This document shows positions 36,146 to 44,851 of a stretch of 64,000 bases of DNA, piece after piece. Each line of letters begins with the position of its first letter. Position 1 is the stretch's first letter. A program made the position numbers and the translations under genes. The stretch covers positions 56,438 to 120,437 of the forward strand of contig NZ_QTTN01000020.1 in assembly GCF_003386535.1 (NCBI RefSeq). Reading direction: 5' to 3'. Source of the DNA: Paenibacillus taihuensis (GTDB taxonomy: Bacteria > Bacillota > Bacilli > Paenibacillales > Paenibacillaceae). Below the pieces are notes generated by a model. It saw nothing but the letters and a program-made list of their open reading frames with translations, searched no databases and was not told where the DNA came from.

Positions 36146-36622
36146 ATGGCAGATTACACACTTGAACATAAGAAGTCATTCACCTTGACCGCTTATGGCT
36201 TCTCCATCCAGTCCAATTTCCAAGACATGCCCGCGATGCAGAAAGAAAAATCCGAGTTTTGGGGCAAACTGAAGGCCGACGGGCGATTTAACAAACTCAA
36301 AGACGCCGCAAAGAACGATCGCGAATGGTCCGTCAACGAGGTCTATCAAGGCAAGCCGTGGAATTATTTCGCGGTTGAAGCTGGAAAATCCGTAACTGAC
36401 GCAACGCGCATCATCGAGTTTCCAGATAGCGAGTACATCGTAGTCGCAGGAAGCGGAGAAAAGGAAACGTTGTTTGATCAGCTGACTTACCGCGCATTCG
36501 GCGAAGTCCTGTCCCAAATCACGGATTATGCTTACATCGGCGGTCCGAATGCGACTTATCGCACAGATAACGGCGACGGCACGTTCTACGGTGAGTTTTG
36601 GGTGCCTGTGGTTAAGCGATAA
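36146..36622 (+). CDS. GyrI-like/effector-binding-fold protein B
   Basis: 158 residues, clearly similar to its upstream neighbour: both have K...FTLTAYGFS/KMTAFGVTF near the start, KPWNYFAVEAGK versus KPWRGFGVMGEF in the middle and Y.Y.GGPNATY..DNGDGTFYGEFWV at the end. ATG 36146 behind AAAGGAG. Result of tandem duplication. Same uncertain ligand-binding role. Confidence 0.7.
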   Translation: MADYTLEHKKSFTLTAYGFSIQSNFQDMPAMQKEKSEFWGKLKADGRFNKLKDAAKNDREWSVNEVYQGKPWNYFAVEAGKSVTDATRIIEFPDSEYIVVAGSGEKETLFDQLTYRAFGEVLSQITDYAYIGGPNATYRTDNGDGTFYGEFWVPVVKR

Positions 36623-36636
36623 AGGTCTGGACAGAA

Positions 36637-36687
36637 AAAAGTGGAACCAACGACCAACGTGAATGCGCTGGTTCCACTTTTTTTAAT
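36637..36687. terminator. Bidirectional terminator
   Basis: Stem AAAAAAGTGGAACCA with TGGTTCCACTTTTTT, loop of about 20 bases, T-runs on both strands. Serves the effector-binding pair and the ZIP transporter, whose stop at 36683 lies inside it. Confidence 0.88.
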
Positions 36688-37435
36688 GTAAGCATTCAAT
36701 GAGGAGTAATCCTAACCATCCGCCAATTAAAATGCCCGCTGTAACCGATAAGCCTCCTCTTTCTTTCCAGGCAGGTCTTACCATCTCAAAAATGGCAATA
36801 TACACGATTGTCCCCACCGTAATGCCTAACAATAACGATTGGCCCTCCGGAATGATCATCCCGAATACATAACCTAAGCATGCACCAAGACCTGTAGGAA
36901 TACCTACAATGGCAACGATCAGCAGGACCATATGGGACATGTTGGCAAGGACGAAAGGAAGGATAAGCGCAATTCCTTCGGGAATGGCATGTGTAATCAT
37001 CGTTATACTTAGACTCTTCACAAGCTGCGGACTATTAACGAGGCTGCTGCCAAGAGCGATGCCTGCAGGAAAGTTATGTAAAGCAACAGCGAAAGTAAAG
37101 AGCAGACCAGCGCGCAACCACGAATCCGTACGCGTACCCGTCGTAAACGTGATGATCCGATGGGAAATGCGTTCAAATTGCCTGATTCCGTACAGCCCTA
37201 ATAAGATACCTGCTATGGTTAAAGGAAATCCCCCAATGGCAATGCTCTCCGGGATGATATCCAATACGATGATTATCATCATCATTCCTGCAGCAACATG
37301 AATGACGAAGGAAGCGATTTTTCGACGAACACTCCCTACGATTAAGGCAATTATCGCCCCAATTCCAATTCCGCTTCCGCCTAATATAAGCCCCAGCAAC
37401 CCCGCTTTAAATACATTTATAGTGTCATTGAACAC
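36683..37435 (-). CDS. ZIP-family metal transporter
   Basis: 250 residues, eight predicted helices. HNFPAG in helix 4 and HAIPEG in helix 5 are the metal-binding motifs of the ZIP family; an MxxxxIxDIIPES stretch precedes them. I start at GTG 37435, seven bases behind AAGGGGGAGG; an upstream ATG at 37480 would put the ribosome site inside the gene. Likely imports zinc or a related divalent ion across the cell membrane. Confidence 0.88.
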   Translation of the reverse strand: MFNDTINVFKAGLLGLILGGSGIGIGAIIALIVGSVRRKIASFVIHVAAGMMMIIIVLDIIPESIAIGGFPLTIAGILLGLYGIRQFERISHRIITFTTGTRTDSWLRAGLLFTFAVALHNFPAGIALGSSLVNSPQLVKSLSITMITHAIPEGIALILPFVLANMSHMVLLIVAIVGIPTGLGACLGYVFGMIIPEGQSLLLGITVGTIVYIAIFEMVRPAWKERGGLSVTAGILIGGWLGLLLIECLH

Positions 37436-37603
37436 ACCTGCGCCTCCCCCTTGTCCCAGTCCCATACTATATGTGACCATAGGGGATGGTATGATTAGTC
37501 GCAGGAGCGAAATCCGTTCTTAAATTTAAAGAATGGCGTTGGCATGAAAGGCTTATATTATGATTGGGAAGACGCTAACCATTCTTAAGGAGGCTACAAT
37601 TTA

Positions 37604-37768
37604 ATGTCAAATGCAGGTCATCGCCATAGAAGCGGCGAGAAGGTAACGGAATCCGGGCATTACATTGATAATGATGGCGGACATGTCGTTCTTCAAGCCG
37701 GGGACACGTTCCCTAACTGTCCGAAGTCAGGGAAAGCAACCACCTGGAAGCATGAATCCACTCTCTGA
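37604..37768 (+). CDS. yjzC: YjzC-like small protein
   Basis: 54 residues, too short to be listed by length-based finders. ATG 37604 behind AAGGAGG. RHRSGEKVTESGHYID, VLQAGDTFPNCPKSGKAT and WKHES match the YjzC pattern (RxGExVPxxGxY...L..G..FP...SGKA..W). Function of the family is not known to me. It has its own terminator. Confidence 0.85.
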   Translation: MSNAGHRHRSGEKVTESGHYIDNDGGHVVLQAGDTFPNCPKSGKATTWKHESTL

Positions 37769-37784
37769 GCTAGCTTACACGTTC

Positions 37785-37820
37785 AAGTGCCGCCTGGGTA
37801 TCCAGGCGGCACTTATTTAT
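37785..37820 (+). terminator. Terminator of the YjzC-like gene
   Basis: Perfect 13-base stem AAGTGCCGCCTGG/CCAGGCGGCACTT, four-base loop, followed by ATTTATTTG. Confidence 0.92.
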
Positions 37821-37829
37821 TTGCCTTTT

Positions 37830-37942
37830 CTAATTACGCTGGCGAAATAACATGAAAACCAATGCAAGAACTGCGATTGCGATGATGGATGTCCAAATGT
37901 TCTTCTGCTTAGACCTCGCCGATCGCCCCGCCTGCCTTGTTC
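37830..37942 (-). pseudogene. Possible C-terminal membrane-anchor fragment
   Basis: A 37-codon open frame without start codon, ending at TAG 37830: a basic stretch, then NIWTSIIAIAVLALVFMLF and RQRN. This looks like a membrane-anchor tail. No ribosome site or ATG; probably decayed or random. Confidence 0.25.
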
Positions 37943-37949
37943 AGTGACT

Positions 37950-37996
37950 AATAAAAAAGAGGCAACCAGGCATTGCTCCACTGGTTGCCTTCTTTG
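37950..37996 (-). terminator. Terminator of the PadR/ABC operon
   Basis: Stem AAGGCAACCAG/CTGGTTGCCT with an 11-base loop, followed on the minus strand by CTTTTTTATT. It lies 50 bases past the permease stop. Confidence 0.88.
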
Positions 37997-38043
37997 TCAT
38001 ATTGGAAACCCAGTTATCATGGAGCGGCATTTGTTCCATTCGT

Positions 38044-38802
38044 TTAATTTCCCTTCTTGTATGCGCGCACCGCGAAGAAATAAGCGACTACGAGTATCCC
38101 TAAGCACCATGCGAGAGCGACCCAGATTTCATCGCCGACCGGTTGAGTCGATAATAACGCGCGAATGGCTTCTACGATCGAGGTAACCGGCTGATTCTCG
38201 GCGAAGGCGCGTACGACCGCCGGCATCGATTCTGTCGGAACGAATGCCGAGCTGATGAATGGCAGGAAGATCAGCGGATAGGAGAACGCGGTAGCGCCTT
38301 CCATCGAATTCGCGGCCAGTCCGGCAATCGCCGCGACCCAAGTCAAAGCCAGCGTGAAGAGCATGAGTATGCCGGCTACGGCAAGCCATTCCAGTATCCC
38401 CGCCGATGAGCGGAATCCCATGATGAGCGCGACGAGAATGATCACGACAACCGATAGGGCGTTAGATACCAGAGAAGTCAGCACGTGTCCCCACAGCACG
38501 GCGGAACGCGCGATCGGCATGGAATGGAATCGCTCGATTATGCCCCGTTGCTTATCCTGGAACAGGCGGTAAGCCGTATAAGATATCCCGCTAGCGATCG
38601 CCATCAGCAAGATGCCGGGCAAGAGATAGTTCACGTAGTTGTCCGTACCGGCCTGGATGGCGCCGCCGAGCACGTAGACGAACAGCAGCAGCATGGCGAT
38701 AGGCGTGATGCACACCGTAATGATGGTGTCCATGCTTCGCATAATGTGGCGCATGGATCGTCCGAGCATGACGCTCATGTCGCTGAAGAAATGTTCATTC
38801 AT
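38044..38802 (-). CDS. ABC-2 type exporter permease (DrrB-like)
   Basis: 252 residues, six helices. The ABC2 membrane pattern runs from MLLLFVYVLGGAIQAG to the signature FLPFISSAFVPTESMP, followed by a final helix pair. ATG 38802 behind AAGGAGGGGGC, two bases past the ATPase stop. Forms a drug or lipid exporter with the ATPase at 38805-39563. Confidence 0.92.
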   Translation of the reverse strand: MNEHFFSDMSVMLGRSMRHIMRSMDTIITVCITPIAMLLLFVYVLGGAIQAGTDNYVNYLLPGILLMAIASGISYTAYRLFQDKQRGIIERFHSMPIARSAVLWGHVLTSLVSNALSVVVIILVALIMGFRSSAGILEWLAVAGILMLFTLALTWVAAIAGLAANSMEGATAFSYPLIFLPFISSAFVPTESMPAVVRAFAENQPVTSIVEAIRALLSTQPVGDEIWVALAWCLGILVVAYFFAVRAYKKGN

Positions 38803-38804
38803 CG

Positions 38805-39563
38805 TTACGCCCCCTCCTTATAACCAATAATTGCGAGGAAGATCTCTTCCAACGAAGGTTGTTTCTCCACGTACTCCTTCTTGGCGGGCGGAAACAGCTT
38901 CTTCAGCTCCTCGAGCGTGCCGTTCGCGATTATTGTACCCTTATGCAAAATGGCAATTTGATCGGCAAGCTGTTCCGCTTCGTCCAAGTACTGCGTCGTC
39001 AGAAACACCGTCGTGCCGCCGTCCGCCAGTCCCTTGACGAGCTTCCAAGTCTCGATGCGCGCCTCGGGATCTAGACCTGTGGTCGGCTCGTCGAGGAAAA
39101 TGAGCTGCGGGCTGCCGATCAGGCTCATCGCGATGTCGAGCCTGCGGCGCATGCCTCCCGAATAGGTGGACGCCTTGCGATTGGCGGCATCATTCAAGCC
39201 GAAGCGATTCAACAGCTCATCCGCGACAGCTCGCGGATTGGGCAGGTGACGCAGCTTGGCGATCATGACCAGATTCTCCCGGCCGGTCAAAATCTCGTCC
39301 ACGGCTGCGAATTGCCCGGTCAGACTGATCGCTTGCCGCACCTTCTCGGGCTCGGATGCGACGTCGAAGCCGTGTACGGCGGCGGTGCCTCCGTCTTGCT
39401 TAAGCAGCGTGGCGAGAATTCTGACGATTGTCGTCTTGCCCGCGCCGTTTGCGCCCAGCAGGGCGAAGATCTCGCCCCGCTTCACTTCGAAGTCTACGCC
39501 CTTTAGCACTTCCGTGTCCTTGTAACACTTTCGCAATCCTTTCACTTCTATTGCTTTATCCAT
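38805..39563 (-). CDS. ABC exporter ATPase (DrrA-like)
   Basis: 252 residues: Walker A GANGAGKTT, Q-loop at GQFAAVDE, signature YSGGMRRRLD, Walker B LIFLDEPTTGLD, then the C-terminal stretch typical of daunorubicin-resistance ATPases (PSLEEIFLAIIGYK). ATG 39563 behind AAAGGAGGG. Regulated with the PadR gene upstream. Confidence 0.93.
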   Translation of the reverse strand: MDKAIEVKGLRKCYKDTEVLKGVDFEVKRGEIFALLGANGAGKTTIVRILATLLKQDGGTAAVHGFDVASEPEKVRQAISLTGQFAAVDEILTGRENLVMIAKLRHLPNPRAVADELLNRFGLNDAANRKASTYSGGMRRRLDIAMSLIGSPQLIFLDEPTTGLDPEARIETWKLVKGLADGGTTVFLTTQYLDEAEQLADQIAILHKGTIIANGTLEELKKLFPPAKKEYVEKQPSLEEIFLAIIGYKEGA

Positions 39564-39598
39564 ACTGATATCCCTCCTTTTACTTTATCAGCCGGAGC

Positions 39599-39919
39599 TT
39601 ATTTCTTGTTCTTCTTCTCATCAACCGACTCTTGATAGAGGTCGGCGTATGTCTTCGAATCCTTGATGAGCTCGTCGCAGAAACCCGCCACGTCACTGCC
39701 CGTCACTTCAAGCACGCCCTTCCCCGAAGCCGCGCCTTCTTCGAACAGGTCGACGATGCCCGAGAGCAAACCCCCTTCGGTGAGGTCGACAGGTCCGACT
39801 TTGAACAGATATTTCTGAATCTCTTTATACACAATCTGATAATCCTTAGGGAGCGCTTTGACGCGCGCCACGTGCGCTCGCCATTCTTTTTTGCCTTCGA
39901 TGATTTCTCGGATTCCCAT
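39599..39919 (-). CDS. DUF1048-family protein, copy 2
   Basis: 106 residues, all helical, soluble. Shares the pattern KALPKDYQIVYKEIQKYL...VLEVTGSDVAGFCDELIKD with its neighbour. ATG 39919 eight bases after AGGAG. DUF1048 genes are usually found beside PadR regulators and ABC exporters, as here. Function unknown. Confidence 0.85.
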   Translation of the reverse strand: MGIREIIEGKKEWRAHVARVKALPKDYQIVYKEIQKYLFKVGPVDLTEGGLLSGIVDLFEEGAASGKGVLEVTGSDVAGFCDELIKDSKTYADLYQESVDEKKNKK

Positions 39920-39930
39920 ATCAATCACTC

Positions 39931-40278
39931 CTATTTGCCTAATTTTTTGGCGATATTATCGTTGAGCTGCTTGCGCCACTTGTCGCGATAAGACTTAGCT
40001 CCTTCATTTCCGGCCAGCGCCGAACAGAAGCCTTTGATATCGTCACCCAGAACCTCTTGCACGCTCTGGCCGTCCGCCGCCGTCTCTTCGAGCAGACCAA
40101 GAACGCCGTCGAAGATGGGCATCAGATTGCGACCGGTGAAGTCCGTGTGCGGCCACAAATGGACATTGATTTCTTTCCATGCCGCTTGATAATCGGCAGG
40201 CAGCTTGTGGACTCGCGCTTCAAAAGCTTTCATTTCCTTCTTCATGTCGTTGCCGGTAATTTTGTCCCAGAAGTTCAT
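39931..40278 (-). CDS. DUF1048-family protein, copy 1
   Basis: 115 residues. KLPADYQAAWKEINVHLW and VLGDDIKGFCSALAGNEG show it to be a paralogue of the next gene. ATG 40278 overlaps the PadR stop by four bases (ATGA) with AAAGGAG upstream. Likely a partner of the exporter or a cytoplasmic co-regulator; not proven. Confidence 0.85.
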   Translation of the reverse strand: MNFWDKITGNDMKKEMKAFEARVHKLPADYQAAWKEINVHLWPHTDFTGRNLMPIFDGVLGLLEETAADGQSVQEVLGDDIKGFCSALAGNEGAKSYRDKWRKQLNDNIAKKLGK

Positions 40279-40604
40279 TGTTTTCTCTCCTTTAACTCGC
40301 TCATTTTCGAATTGACGAATTCCCACTTCTCCCAGAACTTCTCCAGCTCCTCGCGCCCCGCTTCGTTGATCAAGAAGAATTTTCGCGGCGGCCCCATATC
40401 AGACGGCTTCTTGGTGATCTCCACCAACTTGTTCTTCTCCAGCCGGAGCAGGATCGTGTACACCGTACCCTCCACCACATCCGTAAAACCAAGGGCGTTC
40501 AGCCGCCGCGTGATTTCGTACCCGTACGTTTCTTCACGGCTTATAATTTCGAGGACGCTGCCCTCGAGCACCCCTTTGAGCATTTCCGTCAGATTATCCA
40601 ACAC
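40275..40604 (-). CDS. PadR-family repressor
   Basis: 109 residues. Winged helix LEIISREETYGYEITRRLNA, wing GTVYTILLRLEKNKLVE and the C-terminal dimerisation helix LEKFWEKWEFVN. GTG 40604 follows GAGAGGTGATC, close to a full anti-SD match; GTG 40610 is a less likely alternative. Heads an operon PadR, DUF1048, DUF1048, ATPase, permease. The tandem repeat 25 bases upstream is a candidate operator, so it should self-regulate in answer to an exported compound. Confidence 0.9.
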   Translation of the reverse strand: MLDNLTEMLKGVLEGSVLEIISREETYGYEITRRLNALGFTDVVEGTVYTILLRLEKNKLVEITKKPSDMGPPRKFFLINEAGREELEKFWEKWEFVNSKMSELKERKQ

Positions 40605-40628
40605 GATCACCTCTCGCTATTCTGTATC

Positions 40629-40660
40629 ACTGGTATTCAGTGTTACTGGTATTCAGTGTT
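40629..40660. promoter_or_regulatory. Tandem 16-base repeat, PadR operator candidate
   Basis: Two perfect direct copies of ACTGGTATTCAGTGTT (40629-40644 and 40645-40660), with a partial third copy (TGTATCAC) nearer to the gene and a GTGTT/AACAC inverted pair at 40681-40696. They lie in the promoter region of the PadR operon. Confidence 0.7.
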
Positions 40661-40696
40661 ACTTACTACATCTATAAAGTAACACGTAGTAGTGTT

Positions 40697-41034
40697 CGTG
40701 TCAACAGGTTTTGTTATTCGAATTGAAAAATGGGCAACCGGAATGAATTCCTGTCATAACAAAGAAGTTTTGTTAAGCTTGCTTTTCCAAGTGAGTCGTT
40801 TACCCATTGATTACAATTCCGCTTACAATGCTGATTTTAGGACCACGTCCTCATGCTGTCGACGAAAACGAAAAAACTATTCCGTTTTAAATTTTTGCCA
40901 CCAAATTCACTGGATCAAAGGTCCATCTTCTACTAAGAAGAGTCCGTCAAAGCGGGCATAAAAAAGGGACTATTGGCCAGACTATGATAATGCCCCTAAG
41001 GCATTTTCTTTAAGAACTTTTCCTTCGGAGGTAC
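40697..41034. other. Non-coding stretch between PadR operon and gerA-type operon 2
   Basis: No credible gene. A plus-strand frame of 89 codons has no ribosome site and no family features. A short hairpin AATGCC/GGCATT (40989-41005) followed by TTCTTT lies 28 bases before the germination operon and may be an attenuator. Confidence 0.5.
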
Positions 41035-42531
41035 ATGAAGGCAATGAAGCCATCCGAACAATTCGATATCCATTCACTTGAGCAGCTTTTTTCCATTGTC
41101 AGCAAGTCCAATGATTTTTCACGGATCAGTTTGGAGATCGGGCAAACCAGCCTTACCGTCAGCTTCTATCCTTCTATGTCGGATACTGGAGAGATTCATG
41201 ATCATTTACTCCCTTGCCTGCACAAAATTGACGAAGAAATTCAACGCTTAGAGGAATTGAAGAAATGGCTGCCCTTCGACGAAATAACTTGCGAGACTGT
41301 GCCAAATCAAATCGCCAATAAACTTCAACAGGGCTATGTTGTGCTTCAACTTCAGGAAGCAAGAAATGAAGCACTTCTCATTAATATCTCACATGAAACG
41401 ATGGGACATCGTACAAGCAATGATACGGAGAACGAATTTAGCGTAATCGGGCCTAAAACGGGCTTCGTTGAGAATTTGTCCATTAACTTGCACCTCCTGC
41501 GACAACAAATTGCTATACCACAATTGATCTTTGAGGAACTGACGATCGGATCATTGTCCAAAACAACCATTGTCGTCGCCTATATTGAAGGACTTACTAA
41601 TCCTGAAATCGTTCAAACTATGAAGAATAGGCTGAAAGGCGTCGACATGGACATCGTTTATGACAGTTCATTTCTTGAACAAGTCATCAGCGATAACACC
41701 AATACGCCATTCCCGCTCTTTCTGACCACCGAGCGCATCGATCGGATCGCATACGTCATTTCCTCTGGTCAAATCGCCTTATTTACCAGCGGCTCACCTT
41801 ATGTTTTAGCTGGCCCTTCGACATTTATGGATTTCTTTATTTCACCTGAAGATTATTATTTGAACTGGATTACAGGCTCTTTTTTTCGCGTAATTCGATT
41901 GATGAGCGTGTTCTTCTCGCTATTTGCATCGCCGATTTATATCGCCGTATTAACTTTTCATTACGAGATGATTCCTTCCAGACTACTCCAGCCCATTATG
42001 ATGTCAGGCCTTCATGTTCCATTTTCGCCTGTCATTGAGGTCGTGTTCTTAGAAACGACCATTGAACTGTTGCGTGAAGCAGGCGCAAGGTTGCCCGCAA
42101 AAATCGGCCAAACGCTCGGAATCGTCGGGGGCATTGTCATCGGCGAAGCTTCGGTTCAAGCTTCTCTGACTAGCAATATCTTACTGATCATCGTGGCTCT
42201 GTCGGCCTTGGCTTCTTTCACGACGCCGATCTTCAAGATGGCGAATACGATTCGCGTGCTCCGGTTCCCGCTCATTCTTTTCTCGGCTCTCCTTGGCGGG
42301 CTCGGAATCGCGATCGGATTCACGCTATTGCTTGCTCATCTATTGCGGCTAAAAAGCTTGGACACTCCTTACATGGTACCGTTTTTTCCATTCCGGAAAG
42401 GCAATCTCAGCGATAGTCTAATTCGAGCTTCATATCAATTCACCACTAATCGAATCCTGTACTTGAACCCGCTTCGCACCAAACGCTATCAGCCCGACAC
42501 GAAGAAAGAAGATATCGAACATGATGATTAA
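41035..42531 (+). CDS. Spore germination protein, GerA family (A subunit), operon 2
   Basis: 498 residues. The N-terminal region differs strongly from the A subunit of operon 1, but the membrane part is the same family: TPFPLFLTTERIDRIAYVIS, SPEDYYLNWITGSFFRVIRL and MIPSRLLQPIMMSGLHVPF. ATG 41035 is three bases after GGAGG and ATG 41044 is twelve, so either may be used. More AT-rich codons than operon 1. Part of a second A-C-B germinant receptor. Confidence 0.92.
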   Translation: MKAMKPSEQFDIHSLEQLFSIVSKSNDFSRISLEIGQTSLTVSFYPSMSDTGEIHDHLLPCLHKIDEEIQRLEELKKWLPFDEITCETVPNQIANKLQQGYVVLQLQEARNEALLINISHETMGHRTSNDTENEFSVIGPKTGFVENLSINLHLLRQQIAIPQLIFEELTIGSLSKTTIVVAYIEGLTNPEIVQTMKNRLKGVDMDIVYDSSFLEQVISDNTNTPFPLFLTTERIDRIAYVISSGQIALFTSGSPYVLAGPSTFMDFFISPEDYYLNWITGSFFRVIRLMSVFFSLFASPIYIAVLTFHYEMIPSRLLQPIMMSGLHVPFSPVIEVVFLETTIELLREAGARLPAKIGQTLGIVGGIVIGEASVQASLTSNILLIIVALSALASFTTPIFKMANTIRVLRFPLILFSALLGGLGIAIGFTLLLAHLLRLKSLDTPYMVPFFPFRKGNLSDSLIRASYQFTTNRILYLNPLRTKRYQPDTKKEDIEHDD

Positions 42532-43597
42532 GGTCACATTGCTCCGACTGGTAATAATTCTGTTCTCTCTGTTGCTGCTGGCCGGGTGCGGAAATGAAAG
42601 CATCGTGAACCGAATACGGATTCTGTCCGCTGTCGGTTTTGACCGAGAAGGAGAGCTATGCAAGGGAACTGTTGCGTACCCGAATTACATCCAACGGAAG
42701 GGAAGCTTGGCCATCTTAAAGGGGCAGGGCAAAGAACCGAAGCTGATCATGGATCAGTTCGAACGCGAATCTCCCCGCAAAGTGAAATACAACAAAGTCA
42801 ATTCCATCGTTTTCAGCCAGGCGATTGCAAGAGAAGGCATCTACACTGCCGTTTCAACCATTATTCGAGATCCAGATCTCGGTAATACACTCCTCCTCGC
42901 TGTATCGTCTTGCTCTGCTGAGAAGTTGATTGAAAGCTTGGATCATCAAGAATTGGAGAACCTCCCTTTTAATATCGTAAAACAGAACATGGCAAATGGA
43001 GGCGTGCCTCCTTCCAATCTCCATCTATTCCTGCACGATTATTACTCGGAGGGAAAAGACCCTTCCATGCCGAGCTTATCGTTGAACGAGCAGCGCCAAA
43101 TCCAAATCCATGGGTATGCACTATTTAAAAAGGATCGCCTGAGGATCGTCCTGAACACGAATGAAATGACGTTATTCGGATTGCTGCAAGGTAAAAAGGT
43201 AAGAGGCGAATTGGCCTTCAACTATAAGGAACATCAGTATGTGCTTTCGCTTCTTGCCGGCCGTTCATCGAGCAAGACGCAGATGCGTCCTGCGGCATTT
43301 CGCTACGATATCAACGTTGACGGGAACATCCGTAACCTAGAGGGCAATCGAATGTCGATGGATCCGTCTGAAGCCGGCGCTTTGTCCTCATGTATCGAAG
43401 GCCAGCTGAAAGCTCAGCTTCTAGCCTTGCTCAAGAAAATCCAAGCCAATGACATGGATTCCTTAGGAATTGGAGAACGATTTCGGTCGGAGGATCGAAA
43501 TTGGAAAGCATCCGTTTTTTACAAGAAGGTTTACCCAACCTTGCAATTCAATGTGAATGTGAACGTTCATTTAAAAAATTCAGGTGCCGGAGAATAA
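42521..43597 (+). CDS. Ger(x)C-family spore germination lipoprotein, operon 2
   Basis: 358 residues, signal peptide with lipobox LLAGC, Cys23. Family pattern: ILSAVGFDREGEL after the anchor, KVKYNKVNSIVFSQAIA in domain 1. Overlaps the A gene by 11 bases; a second ATG one codon later is possible. Confidence 0.92.
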   Translation: MMIKVTLLRLVIILFSLLLLAGCGNESIVNRIRILSAVGFDREGELCKGTVAYPNYIQRKGSLAILKGQGKEPKLIMDQFERESPRKVKYNKVNSIVFSQAIAREGIYTAVSTIIRDPDLGNTLLLAVSSCSAEKLIESLDHQELENLPFNIVKQNMANGGVPPSNLHLFLHDYYSEGKDPSMPSLSLNEQRQIQIHGYALFKKDRLRIVLNTNEMTLFGLLQGKKVRGELAFNYKEHQYVLSLLAGRSSSKTQMRPAAFRYDINVDGNIRNLEGNRMSMDPSEAGALSSCIEGQLKAQLLALLKKIQANDMDSLGIGERFRSEDRNWKASVFYKKVYPTLQFNVNVNVHLKNSGAGE

Positions 43598-43604
43598 AAC
43601 GACA

Positions 43605-44714
43605 ATGAGCTACCAAGCTTCCCTTTCCAAGACGGTTTCGCCCTACCTCCTCTGGTTCTTGCTGCACAAATCTCAGACAGGCATCTCCATGCTGAATTTT
43701 CAGCATGCTATCACTCCAGGAGCCGGTCATGATGCTTGGATTTCTGTCCTTGTCACCGGCTTGTCGATACACGTAGTCGTTCTGCTGATTTTTTACATAC
43801 TCAAGCATGCAAGCAAGGGAGACATCATTTCGCTGCATGTTCAATTGTTCGGCAAGTGGCTGGGTTCACTGCTTAACGGCGCCTTCCTTCTTTATTTGCT
43901 CATGCTTATCTGTTTTCAGCTGATCTCGTATTCGCAAGTCATCCAAACACTCGTTTTCCCCGAAATGAAGGCGTGGCGTATCGCGCTGGTGTTTCTTCTT
44001 ATGTTCGTTTATATTGTACGCGGCGGCTTTCGCGTCATCACCGGTATCACGTTTTGTTTCGTGCTCATACCTTCACTGTTAATCGTTACGCTGATTTTCC
44101 CGCTTCAATATGCAGAGTGGCGAAATTTTCTGCCGTTCCTGAATCACACACTTCCTGAATTCACTTATTCCGCTTCTAGAAGTGTGCCTCTCTATATGGG
44201 CGTTGAGCTGCTTCTTATTTATTTCCCCTATATAAGGGACAATGCTAAGTCAGCCAAATGGGCTCATATTGGGGTGCTTCACACCTATGTGTTATATTTA
44301 ATCATCGCGTGTACCACGTTTGCCTTTTACAACCAAGGGGAAATAAAGCATGAGATTTGGCCGACGCTAAGCTTGTCCAAAATCATCTCTTTTACGTTTC
44401 TGGAGCGCTTTGATTATTTTTATATTTTCAATTGGGTCTTCGCTATTACTCCGCCTTGCTGCATCGTACTCTGGGGGTGTACGCGCATTCTGCGATCTTC
44501 GACCTCTCTATCCGCGAAAACATCGTTATGGATCGTGGTTATCGTTGTGTTCATTATCGTTGCTTGGCCATATAACGCCCAGATGATGCAGGTAGTCGAG
44601 GACTGTATTCGCTACGCCGGATCAATCCTCTTGTATGGCTATATTCCGTTGCTTGCCGTTTGTGTGTTTATAAGTAATCGGCTGCAAATATGGCGCGCTG
44701 AACGCGCGTCTTAG
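43605..44714 (+). CDS. GerB-type spore germination permease, operon 2
   Basis: 369 residues with ten helices. Starts SYQASLSKTVSPYLLWFLLH, and VELLLIYFPYIRDNAKSAKW is the conserved middle loop. I take ATG 43605, 12 bases past GGAGA; a GTG at 43584 lies inside the C gene and lacks a ribosome site. Not overlapping the C gene, unlike operon 1. Confidence 0.9.
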   Translation: MSYQASLSKTVSPYLLWFLLHKSQTGISMLNFQHAITPGAGHDAWISVLVTGLSIHVVVLLIFYILKHASKGDIISLHVQLFGKWLGSLLNGAFLLYLLMLICFQLISYSQVIQTLVFPEMKAWRIALVFLLMFVYIVRGGFRVITGITFCFVLIPSLLIVTLIFPLQYAEWRNFLPFLNHTLPEFTYSASRSVPLYMGVELLLIYFPYIRDNAKSAKWAHIGVLHTYVLYLIIACTTFAFYNQGEIKHEIWPTLSLSKIISFTFLERFDYFYIFNWVFAITPPCCIVLWGCTRILRSSTSLSAKTSLWIVVIVVFIIVAWPYNAQMMQVVEDCIRYAGSILLYGYIPLLAVCVFISNRLQIWRAERAS

Positions 44715-44764
44715 TCTGCGGCATTCGTATATTTTACTTCAGGTAATTCCGTTCGATTTCGCTT

Positions 44765-44836
44765 ACTGAAGGGGACTTCAGTATAAAATGGGTTGGACTT
44801 CAAAACTCATGGTACAAATGGTATCTACCATTTTTT
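44765..44836 (+). promoter_or_regulatory. Operator-like palindrome and attenuator-like hairpin
   Basis: ACTGAAG-ggga-CTTCAGT (44765-44782) directly abuts a TATAAA-like -10 box. Further on, AAATGGT-atct-ACCATTT runs into six T (44816-44836), ending only four bases before a possible GTG start. It can serve as terminator of gerA-type operon 2 or as an attenuator of the next gene. Confidence 0.55.
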
Positions 44837-44851
44837 AACGTGAGTGAAAGA

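Noticed and set aside
40692..40961. 89-codon plus-strand frame upstream of gerA-type operon 2
   Set aside because: No ribosome site, no family features, ends in basic low-complexity sequence.
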